From NCBI GenBank assembly GCA_903845115.1, contig CAIMWE010000102.1:1-48043 (forward strand): a DNA stretch of 48,043 bases, written 5' to 3'. Origin of the DNA: an uncultured Acidobacteriota bacterium (GTDB lineage Bacteria; Acidobacteriota; Thermoanaerobaculia; UBA5066). Positions 27,521-36,270 of this stretch are shown one piece after another. The position numbers were made by a program, and so were the translations under genes. How positions within the stretch are numbered: position 1 is the stretch's first letter; each line of letters starts with the position of its first letter. Under the pieces are notes generated by a model. It made no database searches, was not told the DNA's origin, and saw only the letters and a list, made by a program, of their open reading frames with translations.

Positions 27521-28438
27521 TCAGGTCGGGGCGGGCTCCAGGCACCGCACGCGGTCGCGTCCCTCGTCCTTGGCGAGGTAGAGCGCCCGGTCGGCGGCCG
27601 AGACGAGGAGGTCGGCGGTGACGGGCTCTCCCGGCTTTGCCGCGACGCCGATGCTCACGGTGACCGGGAGCGAGCCAGAGGGAAGGTCCACGGGGAGGGC
27701 CGACACCGCGGCCCTGATCCGCTCGGCGACCGCCAGCCCCGTCGTCCGGTCCGCGCCCGGGAGCACCGCGAGGAACTCCTCCCCGCCGACGCGCCCGACG
27801 ACGTCCGAGTCGCGGAGCGCCGAGGTCATGCGGCGAGCGATCTCGACGAGGACGGAGTCGCCCGCCTGGTGCCCGTACCGGTCGTTGACGAGCTTGAAGT
27901 GGTCGACGTCGCAGAGGGCGACGGCCACCGACGTCCGGCTCCGCCGCGCCCGGGACAGCTCGCGCTCGAGCGTCTCGAGGATGGCGCGGCGCGAGAGGAC
28001 GCCGGTGAGGGCGTCGTGGGCGGCCTGCTCGCGGTAGGCCTCCCGGGACGCCGTCAGCTCGGCCTCCAGCTCCAGGATCCTCTTCCCGGCGCGGAGCCGG
28101 ACGCGGAGCTCCTCGGGCTCGAACGGCTTGGTGATGAAATCGTCGGCCCCCGCCTCCATCCCTTCGACGAGAGCGTCCCGGCTCCCGAGGGCCGTCAGGA
28201 GGATGACGTAGAAGTAGCCGGGTCTGTCCTGCCGGCGGAGGTCGGCGCAGATCGCCGGGCCCTCCCGTCCGGGCATCTTCCAGTCCAGGATGACGAGCCG
28301 GGGGCTCTCCTCTGACATCAGGACGCTCCACGCGGCGTCCCCGTCGGCCACGGCCGTCACTTCGTAGCCCCAGTGCCCGAGGACCGCCGACAGGGCCAGC
28401 CTCGACACGGCGTCGTCGTCCGCCACGAGGATCTTCAC
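27521..28438 (-). CDS. response regulator diguanylate cyclase (REC-GGDEF)
   Basis: 305 residues. The receiver (3-120) has LVILDWKMPGREGPAICADL and FITKPF. A short coiled coil joins it to a GGDEF domain (about 135-300) whose active site reads GGEEF, a catalytically competent variant. RDSD lies five residues before GGEEF, which is the RxxD inhibitory site, so product inhibition by cyclic di-GMP is expected. The GTG at 28438 overlaps the stop of the CHASE-HPt kinase by four bases, making that kinase the likely phosphodonor. It would synthesise the messenger that the HD-GYP protein at 5847-6971 degrades. Confidence 0.96.
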   Translation of the reverse strand: MKILVADDDAVSRLALSAVLGHWGYEVTAVADGDAAWSVLMSEESPRLVILDWKMPGREGPAICADLRRQDRPGYFYVILLTALGSRDALVEGMEAGADDFITKPFEPEELRVRLRAGKRILELEAELTASREAYREQAAHDALTGVLSRRAILETLERELSRARRSRTSVAVALCDVDHFKLVNDRYGHQAGDSVLVEIARRMTSALRDSDVVGRVGGEEFLAVLPGADRTTGLAVAERIRAAVSALPVDLPSGSLPVTVSIGVAAKPGEPVTADLLVSAADRALYLAKDEGRDRVRCLEPAPT

Positions 28439-31400
28439 GAGAGCAGCTCGCTCGCTTCGAGGGCCGTCCGGAGCCTCTCGAGCTCGTGCCGGAGCGAGGG
28501 GAAGGCCATCCTCACCGCGTCGATCCCGTCCGTGCGGAGCGCCGCCTCCAGCCCCTGCGCCTTCGCCCGGAAGGCCTCGCCGCCGAGAGTCGCGGAAGCC
28601 CCCCGGAGGGCGTGGAGGTCGTGGGCCACCGCCGCGGCGTCGCAGGATTCCAGGCCGGCCTCGAGATGCGCGAGCTGCCGCGGGGCATCCGCCAGGAAGA
28701 GCCGGACGACCTCTCCGGCGGTCTCGGCGTCCCCCATCACCCGCGACAGGAGCTGCCCGGCGTCGAACACGGGGAGGGAGCCTTCCGTCGGACCGCTCCC
28801 CGCGGGCGGCGCGGGAACCTCTCCTGCAGCCTCGCCGTGCAGGTAGCGGTCCAGGGTCAGGATCAGCTCGTTCGGGCGGATCGGCTTCGACAGGTAGTCG
28901 TTCATCCCGGCCTCCAGGCACCTTTTCCTGTCGTCCGGCATCGCGCCTGCCGTCATGGCGACGATCGGGATGGCGGGGTCCAGCGCACGCGACCGGGGAT
29001 CCCGGATCGCGCTCGTCGCTTCCAGCCCGTCCATCTCCGGCATCTGAACGTCCATGAGCACCACGTCGTAGTGGGCGCGCCGGAGGGCGGCGACCGCCTC
29101 GCGGCCGTTCCGGGCGAGCTCCGCGGCGAGGCCCAGCCGCTCCAGGAGGGCCAGGGCCACCTCCTGGTTGACCGGGTTGTCCTCCACGAGAAGGGCGCGG
29201 GCCCCGCCGTAGTCCCGCTCCGGGACGGGCTGCCCGGACCCGCCGGGCGGCGCCTCACCCTCTCTCGCCCGCGCATTCCGGAAGCGCGCCGTGAAGAAGA
29301 ACTCCGATCCCTCTCCCTCGCGGCTCGAAACCCCGATCTCGCCTCCCATCAGGGCGACGAGCTGGCGGGAGATGGCGAGCCCCAGCCCGGTGCCGCCGTA
29401 TTTCCGCGTGGTGGAGGCGTCGACCTGCGAGAAGGTCTGGAAGAGGGCGTCGAGCTTCCGGGCCGGGATGCCGATTCCCGTGTCCCGCACGGAGAAGCGC
29501 AGGAGGGGGTCCGTTCCGCCGGCGGGCACGATCCCGGCCCGGATCGCCACTTCCCCGGCGGAGGTGAACTTGACGGCGTTCCCCGCCAGGTTGAGGAGGA
29601 CCTGCTGGAGCCGGTGCGGGTCGCCCCGGAGGCGGCGCGGCGTCCCGGGCTCCGTGGAAGAGAGGAGCGTCAGCCCTTTCGCCGCGGCCTGGACCGTCAT
29701 CGGCGCGGCGACCTCGTCCATCAGCTCCTGGAGGTCGAAGTCCGATTCCTCCAGCTCCAGCTTGCCGGCCTCTACCTTCGACAGGTCGAGGATGTCGTTG
29801 ACCAGCGAGAGAAGGGACTCGCCGCTGACGCGCGCCGACTCGGCGAAGTGCCTCTGCCTGGCGTCCAGGCCGGTCTCGAGCAGCAGGCCGACCATCCCGA
29901 TGACGCCGTTCATCGGGGTCCGGATCTCGTGGCTCATGTTGGCCAGGAACGAGGACTTGGCGAGGCTCGCGGCCCTGGCCTGCCCGGCCAGGTCGTTCGC
30001 CCGCGCCGTCTCCTCCTGGAGGCTCGCGTTGAGCCGTTCGGTGCTCTCCAGGAGGCCGGCGAGCCTCTCCCTCTCGGCCGCCAGGGCCTCCTCCGCCCTC
30101 CTGCGGTCGGTGATGTCGTGAGCGATGGAGAGGAGGTGCGGCACGCCGTCGATGTCGAGGACGGCGCCCGACATCAGGCAGACGAGGAGCGTCCCGTCCT
30201 TTCGCCGGATGCTCGTCTCGAGGCTATCCAACCGTCCTTCGCGCCCCAGGATCTCGACGAAGCGGGTCCGTTCCCCGGGGTTCTGCCAGACGTTGAGCTC
30301 CAGGGTGTTCCTTCCGACGAGCTCCTCCGGCGCGTAGCCCGTCAGCCGCGAGAGCGCCGGGTTGACGGAGACGAGCACCCCGTCCCCGAGCCGGCTGATC
30401 GCGATGGCTCCTGGGTTCAGGTCGAAGACGCTCCGGAGCTTCTCCTCGCTGGCGCGGACAGATTCCTCCGCCCTCTTCCGCTCGGTGATGTCGCGGCTGA
30501 CCCCCAGGATGCCCAGCAGCTCGCCGGAGGGGGCGTAGTACGGCGTCTTGAACGTGTTCAGGCGGATCCTCTGCCCGTCGGGCCGGAGGACCCAGTCGTC
30601 GTGCTGCCGGGGGAGGCGCTCATCGAGAACCAGGGAATCGTTCGACTTGAAGGAATTCGCGACCCCCTCCGCGAAGAGGTCGCGGGCGGTTTTCCCGACG
30701 ATCTGGTCGAGGGGGCGGCCCACGAGCGCGGCGAAGGAGGGGTTGCCGCCCAGGTACCTGCCGTCCCGGTCCTTGAAGAAGATGACGTCGGGAATCGAGT
30801 CGAGCAAGATCTGGAGCTGCTCCCTCTGCTCGTCGGCGACGGCGAGGGCGCGCCGCTCCGAGCGGGCCAGCGAGACGAAGAGCAGGAGGAGCGCGAGGCT
30901 GGCGAGGAGCCCGCCCGCCAGGATCACCACGTGGTTCCGGCTCCGGAGGCTCGCGACGAACTCGGCCCGGGGCGAGGACTTCAGGGTCCAGACCCTCCCG
31001 GCCACCTCGAGGCGTCTCCTCCTCGTCCAGGTCTCCTCCTTCGAGGGAGAGGCTTCGGAGACGGCGTAGAGGAGCTCCTCCCCCCTCTCCGAAGCGCCGT
31101 CGAAGAGCTCCAGGTTCAGGCGCAGTTCGGACTCCCCGGCGATCGCGTCCATCAGGTTGGACATCCGGAAGGCCAGGTAGGCCCAGCCCATGAAGGCCGC
31201 CTGCCGCTGCGCCACCGTCTCCAGGGGCGCCTCCCGCCGGAAGACCGGGGCGTAGAGCAGGGTCCCCGCCTGGACCTTGCTGTCCGTCTCCTGGTAGAGC
31301 TTCACCTTGCCGCTGAGCGTCACGACCCCGGCGTCCCGGGCGCGGTGCATGGCCGCTCGCCGGGTCGCTTCGGCGAGCATGTCCCTGGAGAAGGCGCGCT

Positions 31401-31893
31401 GGTTCCGGTCGTCGAAGGGCTCGATGAAGACGATCGAGCTGATCCCTCCCGCCGGAGGCAACGGGCCGCCCGGGTGAACGGCGTAGTCCGGAAAGCCCTC
31501 CGCCCTCAGGCGCCGGACGTGGGCCTCCAGGCCCTCCGTCGGCACCCACTCGGCGTACCCCATCGCCTGGACGCCCGGGTTGAGCCGGTCCAGCTCCTGC
31601 GAGGCCACGAAGTGCTTCCATTCCCGCCGCGTGGGCCCGCCGGGCGTCACGGAGACGAACTCGGCGGCGGCGCGGAGCATCTGCTCGTGGCTGGCCATCC
31701 GGCGGACGATCCGCTCCGCCACGGTGGCGACCTCGGCGTTGACCCGGTCCTGGATGCGCCGCTCCTCGGAGCGCCGGAGAGTGGACCAGGCGGACAGGCC
31801 CAGCCCGAGAAGCAGGACCAGCCCCAGCCACGGCCGCCAGGAGCGGGCGACGAGGTTCCACGGGTTCCGGGGCTGGTGGCTACCGCAGATCAT
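28435..31893 (-). CDS. tripartite membrane hybrid kinase: CHASE-PAS-PAS-HisKA-HATPase-REC-HPt
   Basis: 1152 residues. TM1 is at about 21-40, CHASE at 70-260 (IVFIEPFDDRNQRAFSRDM) and TM2 at about 325-345. Two PAS domains (about 365-610) are followed by HisKA, His about 654 in MSHEIRTPMNGVIGMVGLLL, an ATPase domain with RDTGIGIP and GGTGLGLAIS, a receiver (905-1020) with VVLMDVQMPEMDGLEAT, and an HPt domain (1045-1145) with His about 1094 in LHALRGASATLGG. This is a BarA/EvgS-like phosphorelay able to pass phosphate to a separate regulator, most likely the REC-GGDEF protein it overlaps. The ATG at 31893 has GAGGT three bases upstream. The sensor half is paralogous to 6968-10315. Confidence 0.95.
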   Translation of the reverse strand: MICGSHQPRNPWNLVARSWRPWLGLVLLLGLGLSAWSTLRRSEERRIQDRVNAEVATVAERIVRRMASHEQMLRAAAEFVSVTPGGPTRREWKHFVASQELDRLNPGVQAMGYAEWVPTEGLEAHVRRLRAEGFPDYAVHPGGPLPPAGGISSIVFIEPFDDRNQRAFSRDMLAEATRRAAMHRARDAGVVTLSGKVKLYQETDSKVQAGTLLYAPVFRREAPLETVAQRQAAFMGWAYLAFRMSNLMDAIAGESELRLNLELFDGASERGEELLYAVSEASPSKEETWTRRRRLEVAGRVWTLKSSPRAEFVASLRSRNHVVILAGGLLASLALLLLFVSLARSERRALAVADEQREQLQILLDSIPDVIFFKDRDGRYLGGNPSFAALVGRPLDQIVGKTARDLFAEGVANSFKSNDSLVLDERLPRQHDDWVLRPDGQRIRLNTFKTPYYAPSGELLGILGVSRDITERKRAEESVRASEEKLRSVFDLNPGAIAISRLGDGVLVSVNPALSRLTGYAPEELVGRNTLELNVWQNPGERTRFVEILGREGRLDSLETSIRRKDGTLLVCLMSGAVLDIDGVPHLLSIAHDITDRRRAEEALAAERERLAGLLESTERLNASLQEETARANDLAGQARAASLAKSSFLANMSHEIRTPMNGVIGMVGLLLETGLDARQRHFAESARVSGESLLSLVNDILDLSKVEAGKLELEESDFDLQELMDEVAAPMTVQAAAKGLTLLSSTEPGTPRRLRGDPHRLQQVLLNLAGNAVKFTSAGEVAIRAGIVPAGGTDPLLRFSVRDTGIGIPARKLDALFQTFSQVDASTTRKYGGTGLGLAISRQLVALMGGEIGVSSREGEGSEFFFTARFRNARAREGEAPPGGSGQPVPERDYGGARALLVEDNPVNQEVALALLERLGLAAELARNGREAVAALRRAHYDVVLMDVQMPEMDGLEATSAIRDPRSRALDPAIPIVAMTAGAMPDDRKRCLEAGMNDYLSKPIRPNELILTLDRYLHGEAAGEVPAPPAGSGPTEGSLPVFDAGQLLSRVMGDAETAGEVVRLFLADAPRQLAHLEAGLESCDAAAVAHDLHALRGASATLGGEAFRAKAQGLEAALRTDGIDAVRMAFPSLRHELERLRTALEASELLS

Positions 31894-31917
31894 TTACCTC
31901 GACTCTACAACAAGCGC

Positions 31918-31933
31918 GAGGGCCGCAGCCCTC
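31918..31933 (-). terminator. weak hairpin after the fibre-like gene
   Basis: A 6-bp GC stem (GAGGGC/GCCCTC) with a four-base loop lies in the 56-base gap between the fibre-like gene and the CHASE-HPt kinase. On the minus strand a loosely T-rich CTTGTTG follows shortly after. It could end transcription of the exported-protein operon, but the stem is short. Confidence 0.3.
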
Positions 31934-31949
31934 CAGCTCCTGCCGGCTG

Positions 31950-33680
31950 TTAACGGAGCATCACGAGCATCTCGACGACACCGGTGCCGCTCTCGTGGCC
32001 CTGAAGAGCCTTGCCGATGACGGACCCGGCGCGTACGTTCTCGGGAGCGAGCATCGCGTGGCCGGGCGTGCTGGACGAGACGAGGAGGTCGCCCGGGGCG
32101 ATCGCGCCATTCTCGTCTGTCACGCGGACCGGGACGCGGCCAACCAGGGCGAGAGCGGGCCCCGAGGCATCCTCGACGCCGGCGTTCATCAGGACTCCGG
32201 GCTTCGTGGTGACGACGCCGGCGACGGAGCGGCTGACGGCACGGCTCGAGAGACGGTAGTGGAGCGGGCTCCCGGGGTCGATCTCCACGACGTCTCCCGG
32301 CTCGGGGAGGCGGCCGGTCGTGGGGATCAGCTCGGCCACGTCGGCGCCGCCGGTCTGCGTGCCGCCGTTGAAGAAACCCTTTCCGGCGTTGTCGATGCGG
32401 GCGACGTTCCCGGCGCCGTTCGAGAAGACGGCAATGTTGCCCGTGCCGGCGGAGTGGACCTCGAGGACGTTCACTTCGCCCGGGTTGGACTGTCTGAAGC
32501 GGGCGGCCGGGCCGGTCCCGTTCGTGGTGACACCGAGGGCGTAGCTCCCGTTCGAAGCGTTGATGTTCTGGAAATACCCGGCGATGCCGGTCCCGCCGCT
32601 GAGTCCGGCCTCCCCGATGACGCCGATACCGTCCTTCGTGTTGAATCCGCGGACTCCGTAGCCGGCGTCGTCGTTGCGTCCCACAACCGCCCCGACTCCG
32701 CTGCCCCCCCGGTTCCTGCCGACGACCGCCTCGCCGAGGGTGTTGTCACCGATGACGCCGGCGGCCGAGATCGAGTTCGCGACCCCCCAGACCGCGATAC
32801 CCCCCGAAGAGGTCGAGAAGATCCCCGTCCCGGTTCCTGCCTGCAGGACGTCGACGCCCCTCGCCCCGTTCGCCGGGTTCGACAGCTGGACCGACACGCC
32901 GCCGCCAGTGCCGGCCGTGATCGCGGTCACGGTCGTCGCTGTGTTGGAGGCAGCGGGGATCGAGAAGTACGCGGGGGTGCCGTCACCCGTGGCCGTGCCG
33001 TGAATGGCGAAGCCGGTACCCGCGGTGTCCCCACGGATCACGCTGGCCGTGCTTGCCGCATTGCTCACTGTTACGTGGACGCCGCGCCCGAGCCCGGCCT
33101 GGTTGACGACGAGGGCCTCGGCGGTGCTCGCGGCGTTCGAGACGTCGAACTGCCCCGCGGGTCCGGTCTGGCTCTGCCCGTGGACGCCGGTTCCCCCGCC
33201 GAGGCTCACCCCTTCGACGCCGAACCCGTTCGCTGCGTCGTTGCGTCCCTCGACTCCGGCGGCGCCGGCGACGACGGCGACTCCCCAGAGGCCGTGAGTC
33301 GAGAGGCTCGTCCCATAGACGCCGACGCTCGCGGATGAGGTCCCGGCGATCCCGGGACCGCTGGAGTTGTCCCCGCGGATCGCCTCGGTCTGGCCCAGGC
33401 TGACCCCGCTTCCGCTGCCGCGCTGGAAGAACCCCGCGCGCCCGGTTCCAGGGTTGACGACGCCGAAGAGGTCGGTGCCGAGGGAAAAGGACGGGATGGT
33501 GACGGCGCCGTTCTCGAGGACGCGGAGACGGTCGGTGGCGCCCGCGGCGTCCTTGACGACGAATGCGCTGTTGCTGGCGGGCTGGACGACGACGTCGGCG
33601 GCGTAGGCCCTGCCGGCGGCGAGGGAGCTGGCCGCCGCGAGGGCGACGAGGAGCATGACGGAGCTTCTGTTTCTGGTCAT
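31950..33680 (-). CDS. exported Gly/Ala-rich repeat protein with conserved fibre-like C-terminal domain
   Basis: 576 residues. Start ATG at 33680 with GGAGAG seven bases upstream; residues 8-28 are a signal peptide ending near GRAYAAD. The body (about 50-440) is a series of degenerate units rich in Gly, Val, Asn and Thr (for example YGVRGFNTKDGIGVIGE and VVGRNRGGSGVGAVVGRND), suggesting a beta-helical or fibrous shaft. The last 130 residues (GADVAELIP, then GDVVEIDPG, VAGVVTTKPGV, GDLLVSSSTPGHAM, VIGKALQ) form a compact domain I have seen in exported repeat proteins of Acidobacteria- and Planctomycete-like genomes and which resembles phage-tail-type assemblies. The biochemical role is unknown; a surface structure is likely. 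Confidence 0.88.
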   Translation of the reverse strand: MTRNRSSVMLLVALAAASSLAAGRAYAADVVVQPASNSAFVVKDAAGATDRLRVLENGAVTIPSFSLGTDLFGVVNPGTGRAGFFQRGSGSGVSLGQTEAIRGDNSSGPGIAGTSSASVGVYGTSLSTHGLWGVAVVAGAAGVEGRNDAANGFGVEGVSLGGGTGVHGQSQTGPAGQFDVSNAASTAEALVVNQAGLGRGVHVTVSNAASTASVIRGDTAGTGFAIHGTATGDGTPAYFSIPAASNTATTVTAITAGTGGGVSVQLSNPANGARGVDVLQAGTGTGIFSTSSGGIAVWGVANSISAAGVIGDNTLGEAVVGRNRGGSGVGAVVGRNDDAGYGVRGFNTKDGIGVIGEAGLSGGTGIAGYFQNINASNGSYALGVTTNGTGPAARFRQSNPGEVNVLEVHSAGTGNIAVFSNGAGNVARIDNAGKGFFNGGTQTGGADVAELIPTTGRLPEPGDVVEIDPGSPLHYRLSSRAVSRSVAGVVTTKPGVLMNAGVEDASGPALALVGRVPVRVTDENGAIAPGDLLVSSSTPGHAMLAPENVRAGSVIGKALQGHESGTGVVEMLVMLR

Positions 33681-33714
33681 CGGTGTCTCTCCTGCAGTAA
33701 GGCGCGTGTGCCGG

Positions 33715-33984
33715 TCAGTTCTTCTTCGCGGCACCGGCCGGCGAAGGGGAGGAGGAAGCGAGAGGGGCCTGGGCGGCTGCCGGGGCCTTGGCGTCCTTCG
33801 ATGCGGCCGGAGCCACGGGGGCCGCCGAAGGGAGGGAAGAGGGGAGCTGGGCCGGAGCGGCCGCCCTGGTGGGCTGGGCCGCGGCCTTTGGCGGCGCCGG
33901 GGCGGGGTTGGCGGAAGGGAGGCTCGCCAGCTCCACGGCGGCCCCGGCGAGAAGGACGAACGGGAAGGCGCGGACGTTGAACAT
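33715..33984 (-). CDS. small Ala/Pro-rich exported protein
   Basis: 89 residues. A short hydrophobic N-terminus (FPFVLLAGAAVELASL) is followed by a low-complexity Ala/Pro/Ser/Lys segment ending AAKKN. AAGGAG lies about ten bases before the ATG. It sits tightly between two exported-protein genes on the same strand (15 bases from one, 34 from the other), which supports it being real. The composition alone could arise by chance in such GC-rich DNA, so confidence is moderate. No function is evident. Confidence 0.55.
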   Translation of the reverse strand: MFNVRAFPFVLLAGAAVELASLPSANPAPAPPKAAAQPTRAAAPAQLPSSLPSAAPVAPAASKDAKAPAAAQAPLASSSPSPAGAAKKN

Positions 33985-33999
33985 CTCTCTGGTTCTCCT

Positions 34000-34785
34000 T
34001 CAGGCCGAGAGCCGGCGCACGGCGAAGAAGCCGCCGGCGGCGAGCGCCAGGGCGAAGGCGATGGACCCCCAGGTGGAGAGGGCCGGGACGGAGTTGATCT
34101 CCTCTCCGGCCGCGAACCACCTGACGAGGTTTCCCGAATCGACCGAGTGGTAGGTCGAGGCGGGGCCGGGAGCGACCTCCGCCCCGACGGCCCGATTGTC
34201 CATGGCGTCGACATAGCTGACGGACTGGCTCGGATGAGCCTTGAGGACGGCGCGGGTGCCGGGGACGGTGCTCCGGACCTTCAGGAGCTTGCCGGCGCTG
34301 CCGGAGAGCGTCAGGGTGCCGTCGACGATCTGCAGCTTTCCAGCCTCGAAGCGGTGCTCGCGGCCGGAAGCCGTGACGACGGAGAGGCTGGCGAAGGCGG
34401 TATCGCCCAGGATGGCCGAGAAGGGGGCCGGGCAGTCGTCGACGAAGGAGACGGTCCCGGTGCCGGCGGTGAAGGCCGAGACGGCGGGCGTCGCGAAGGT
34501 GCCGGAGAGCCCCAGGGTAGAGGACCCGCCGAGGAGGGTGCCCGTGCCCGTCACGACGAGGTTTCCGAACCCGGCCGCGGTCGAGCCTCCGGCATCGAGC
34601 GTGCCGGCGACGGCGAGGTCGGCGCACCCTGCGCGAACAGTGGCGTCGGCGAAACTGACCGTCGAACCGGCTCCCACGGTGAAGGCGGCGCCATGGGCAG
34701 CCGAGGCCGAGACGGCCAGAGCGACGAGGAGCGTTGCAAACGCAGGACCCGGACCCGTACGGCTACGGACTGGCTTCGGGGACAT
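34000..34785 (-). CDS. exported protein with IPTL-CTERM-like sorting signal
   Basis: 261 residues. ATG at 34785 preceded by GGAGGAGAGG; an N-terminal signal peptide (FATLLVALAVSASAAHG, about 16-33) gives a Thr/Ser/Gly-rich mature part that looks like a beta-helix (AFTVGAGSTVSFADA, TLLGGSSTLGLSGTFA). The C-terminus has the tripartite form of an IPTL-CTERM signal: VPALSTWG, then a hydrophobic helix (IAFALALAAGGFFAV) and a basic end (RRLSA). Proteins with this signal are thought to be processed at the membrane for surface display. An upstream in-frame extension is low-complexity and starts without a ribosome site, so I exclude it. It is the first gene of a three-gene exported-protein operon. Confidence 0.88.
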   Translation of the reverse strand: MSPKPVRSRTGPGPAFATLLVALAVSASAAHGAAFTVGAGSTVSFADATVRAGCADLAVAGTLDAGGSTAAGFGNLVVTGTGTLLGGSSTLGLSGTFATPAVSAFTAGTGTVSFVDDCPAPFSAILGDTAFASLSVVTASGREHRFEAGKLQIVDGTLTLSGSAGKLLKVRSTVPGTRAVLKAHPSQSVSYVDAMDNRAVGAEVAPGPASTYHSVDSGNLVRWFAAGEEINSVPALSTWGSIAFALALAAGGFFAVRRLSA

Positions 34786-35213
34786 CCTCTCCTCCTTCGG
34801 GACCGACAGGTCGATCCGTTGCGGCGTCGCCGCAGTGCACGAGACGTTCAAGAAACCGAGAGAAGGTCCGGGGATCCCCGTGACAGCGGGCGCCGGGTTC
34901 GATGACGCGGCCGTGCCGGGATCTCGACGGAAAGGCGGGCAGGACCCTCGAGGAGCACGGACCGGATCTTTCACCGGACGACGCCGGCCACCCGTGAACG
35001 TTCGATTCCTGCTCAGCACCATGACCGGTACCTCACGCAATCCGATTGCCTGTTTGCCCTGGAGAACGAACTGCCCTCGAAGAACCTGGCCTTCGCCGGG
35101 ACTACACCCTGTGCTCGGGACCGAGGCTGCGAAGAGGTGTCCGGGTCAAGGACGATTCGTCGTGTTCGAGCGGAATGCGACCGCGAGGGCGATGGTCGCC
35201 TCGGCCGCGATGG
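34786..35213. other. non-coding stretch upstream of the exported-protein operon
   Basis: About 430 bases without a convincing gene. Open frames on both strands here are Arg/Pro-rich and lack ribosome sites. It should hold the promoter of the minus-strand operon, but I see no clear -35/-10 pair. The right part borders the broken end of the MFS fragment, so some of it may be decayed coding DNA. Confidence 0.5.
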
Positions 35214-35655
35214 CCGGCCGGGGTGACCGTGGCGATCAGGGCGTCCTGCGGGGCCGAGCGGATCCCCTTGCCGACGCGGTCGACGAAGCGCAGTCCCAGC
35301 ACGGCCGCCCAGTTCCCGGCCAGCGACATCACGGGCCTGATCGCCGACGACAGGCCGTACCCGGCGACCACGAGGGGCTTCCGGCGCCGGAGCGGTCGGC
35401 CAGGCGGCCCGACACGATCTTCAGGGCCGACGACGTGGTCTCGGCGGTCCCCTCGATCCAGCCGAGAGCCATCGCGGGCGCCCCGCCCAGCGAGGCGAGG
35501 AAGAGAGGGAGCAGGGGGAAGATCATCTCCGAGCCGACGTCGGTCAGGAACGACACCCACCCGAGGGAGACGACGATCCTCGGGATGGGAGACGGAGTTC
35601 CGTCCGAATGCTGGCCAGACACCGGAACCGGCGCTCCTCTCTCTGCCACGCGCAT
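35214..35655 (-). pseudogene. MFS transporter remnant, frameshifted and truncated
   Basis: The minus strand from an ATG at 35655 encodes the beginning of a major facilitator (SFLTDVGSEMIFPLLPLFLA, then ALGWIEGTAETTSSALKIVS, GRLADRSG). At about 35384-35388 the frame breaks: the family's GRRKPLVVAGYG continues in another frame and goes on through RFVDRVGKGIRSAPQDALIA to about 35214, where similarity ends. A missing base, most simply one C, restores the GRRKP junction. Only about the first 145 residues of a protein usually near 400 residues remain, so both a frameshift and a large 3' loss have occurred. A sequencing error could explain the frameshift but not the truncation. Confidence 0.85.
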
Positions 35656-35846
35656 CGATCGGGGGCGCGGCGCGATTCCGGAGAAGTTGGCCCGATCGGG
35701 CGAAGGGAAGCGGGCGCCACGGAAGATAGAATGCCCGGGTCTCGAAAGCAGTCGAACGCGCGTCGCTCGGATCGCGTCTCGACCGGCCCCGAGGAGCGGC
35801 GCGACGGAGGCCGGCCCTGACCCGGTGGAGTGAAGGAGGTTCCGGT

Positions 35847-36233
35847 ATGAAACGGATGATGGCTCTGGGTTTCGCGGTCTTCTTCGTGGTTCTCCTCGGA
35901 GCGGCCGGACCGGTCCGGGCCGACCGCGACTGGGCGGTGGGGAAATGGCGGATCCGGCAGAATTTCTCGGAGCACCACAGGGAGACCGTCTTCAAAGGCC
36001 GTCTCACGATTCGCCGCGAGGGGCACGAGTTCACGGGGCGGATCTACTTCGATGCCGTCGGGAGGTGGGAAGCGCTGCGGGACGTCCACGTCTCGGACGA
36101 CACGATCCGGTTCTTCCGACCGGAGCACCCCCAGGAGTTCCGCGGCCGCCGGACCGATCACGGCATCGAGGGGACCTGGCAGGCCCGGGAGAGGCACGAC
36201 AAGGAGTGGACCTGGAGCGCCAGGCGCGACTGA
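35847..36233 (+). CDS. small exported protein of unknown function
   Basis: 128 residues. AAGGAGG lies seven bases before the ATG. The signal peptide covers about 1-25 (MALGFAVFFVVLLGAAG, cleavage near VRAD). The mature part is about 100 residues, rich in Arg, Trp and Phe with alternating hydrophobic residues (GKWRIRQNF, FTGRIYFDAVGRWEAL, IEGTWQARER), which suggests a small beta-barrel or lipocalin-like fold. I do not recognise the family. It is 37 bases upstream of recO on the same strand but may be independent. Confidence 0.82.
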   Translation: MKRMMALGFAVFFVVLLGAAGPVRADRDWAVGKWRIRQNFSEHHRETVFKGRLTIRREGHEFTGRIYFDAVGRWEALRDVHVSDDTIRFFRPEHPQEFRGRRTDHGIEGTWQARERHDKEWTWSARRD

Positions 36234-36270
36234 ACCGGCCAGGGCCGGGCTCCGGGGGAGAATCCGCCCG

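Noticed and set aside
28486-31953. Plus-strand open frame of over 1100 codons opposite the CHASE-HPt kinase
   Set aside because: Same antisense effect; its sequence is a mirror of the kinase and has atypical Arg/Gly/Asp composition.
34786-35040. In-frame N-terminal extension of the IPTL-CTERM-like protein
   Set aside because: It has low-complexity Pro/Arg composition, would bury the signal peptide, and the internal ATG at 34785 has a strong ribosome site.
35102-35213. Continuation of the MFS gene to a stop near 35102
   Set aside because: After about 35214 the frame no longer resembles the transporter family and is Arg/Pro-rich, so I treat it as out-of-family sequence.
35727-35732. TAGAAT as a -10 element for the small exported protein
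   Set aside because: No -35 hexamer at suitable spacing and a distance of more than 110 bases to the start; not distinguishable from chance.
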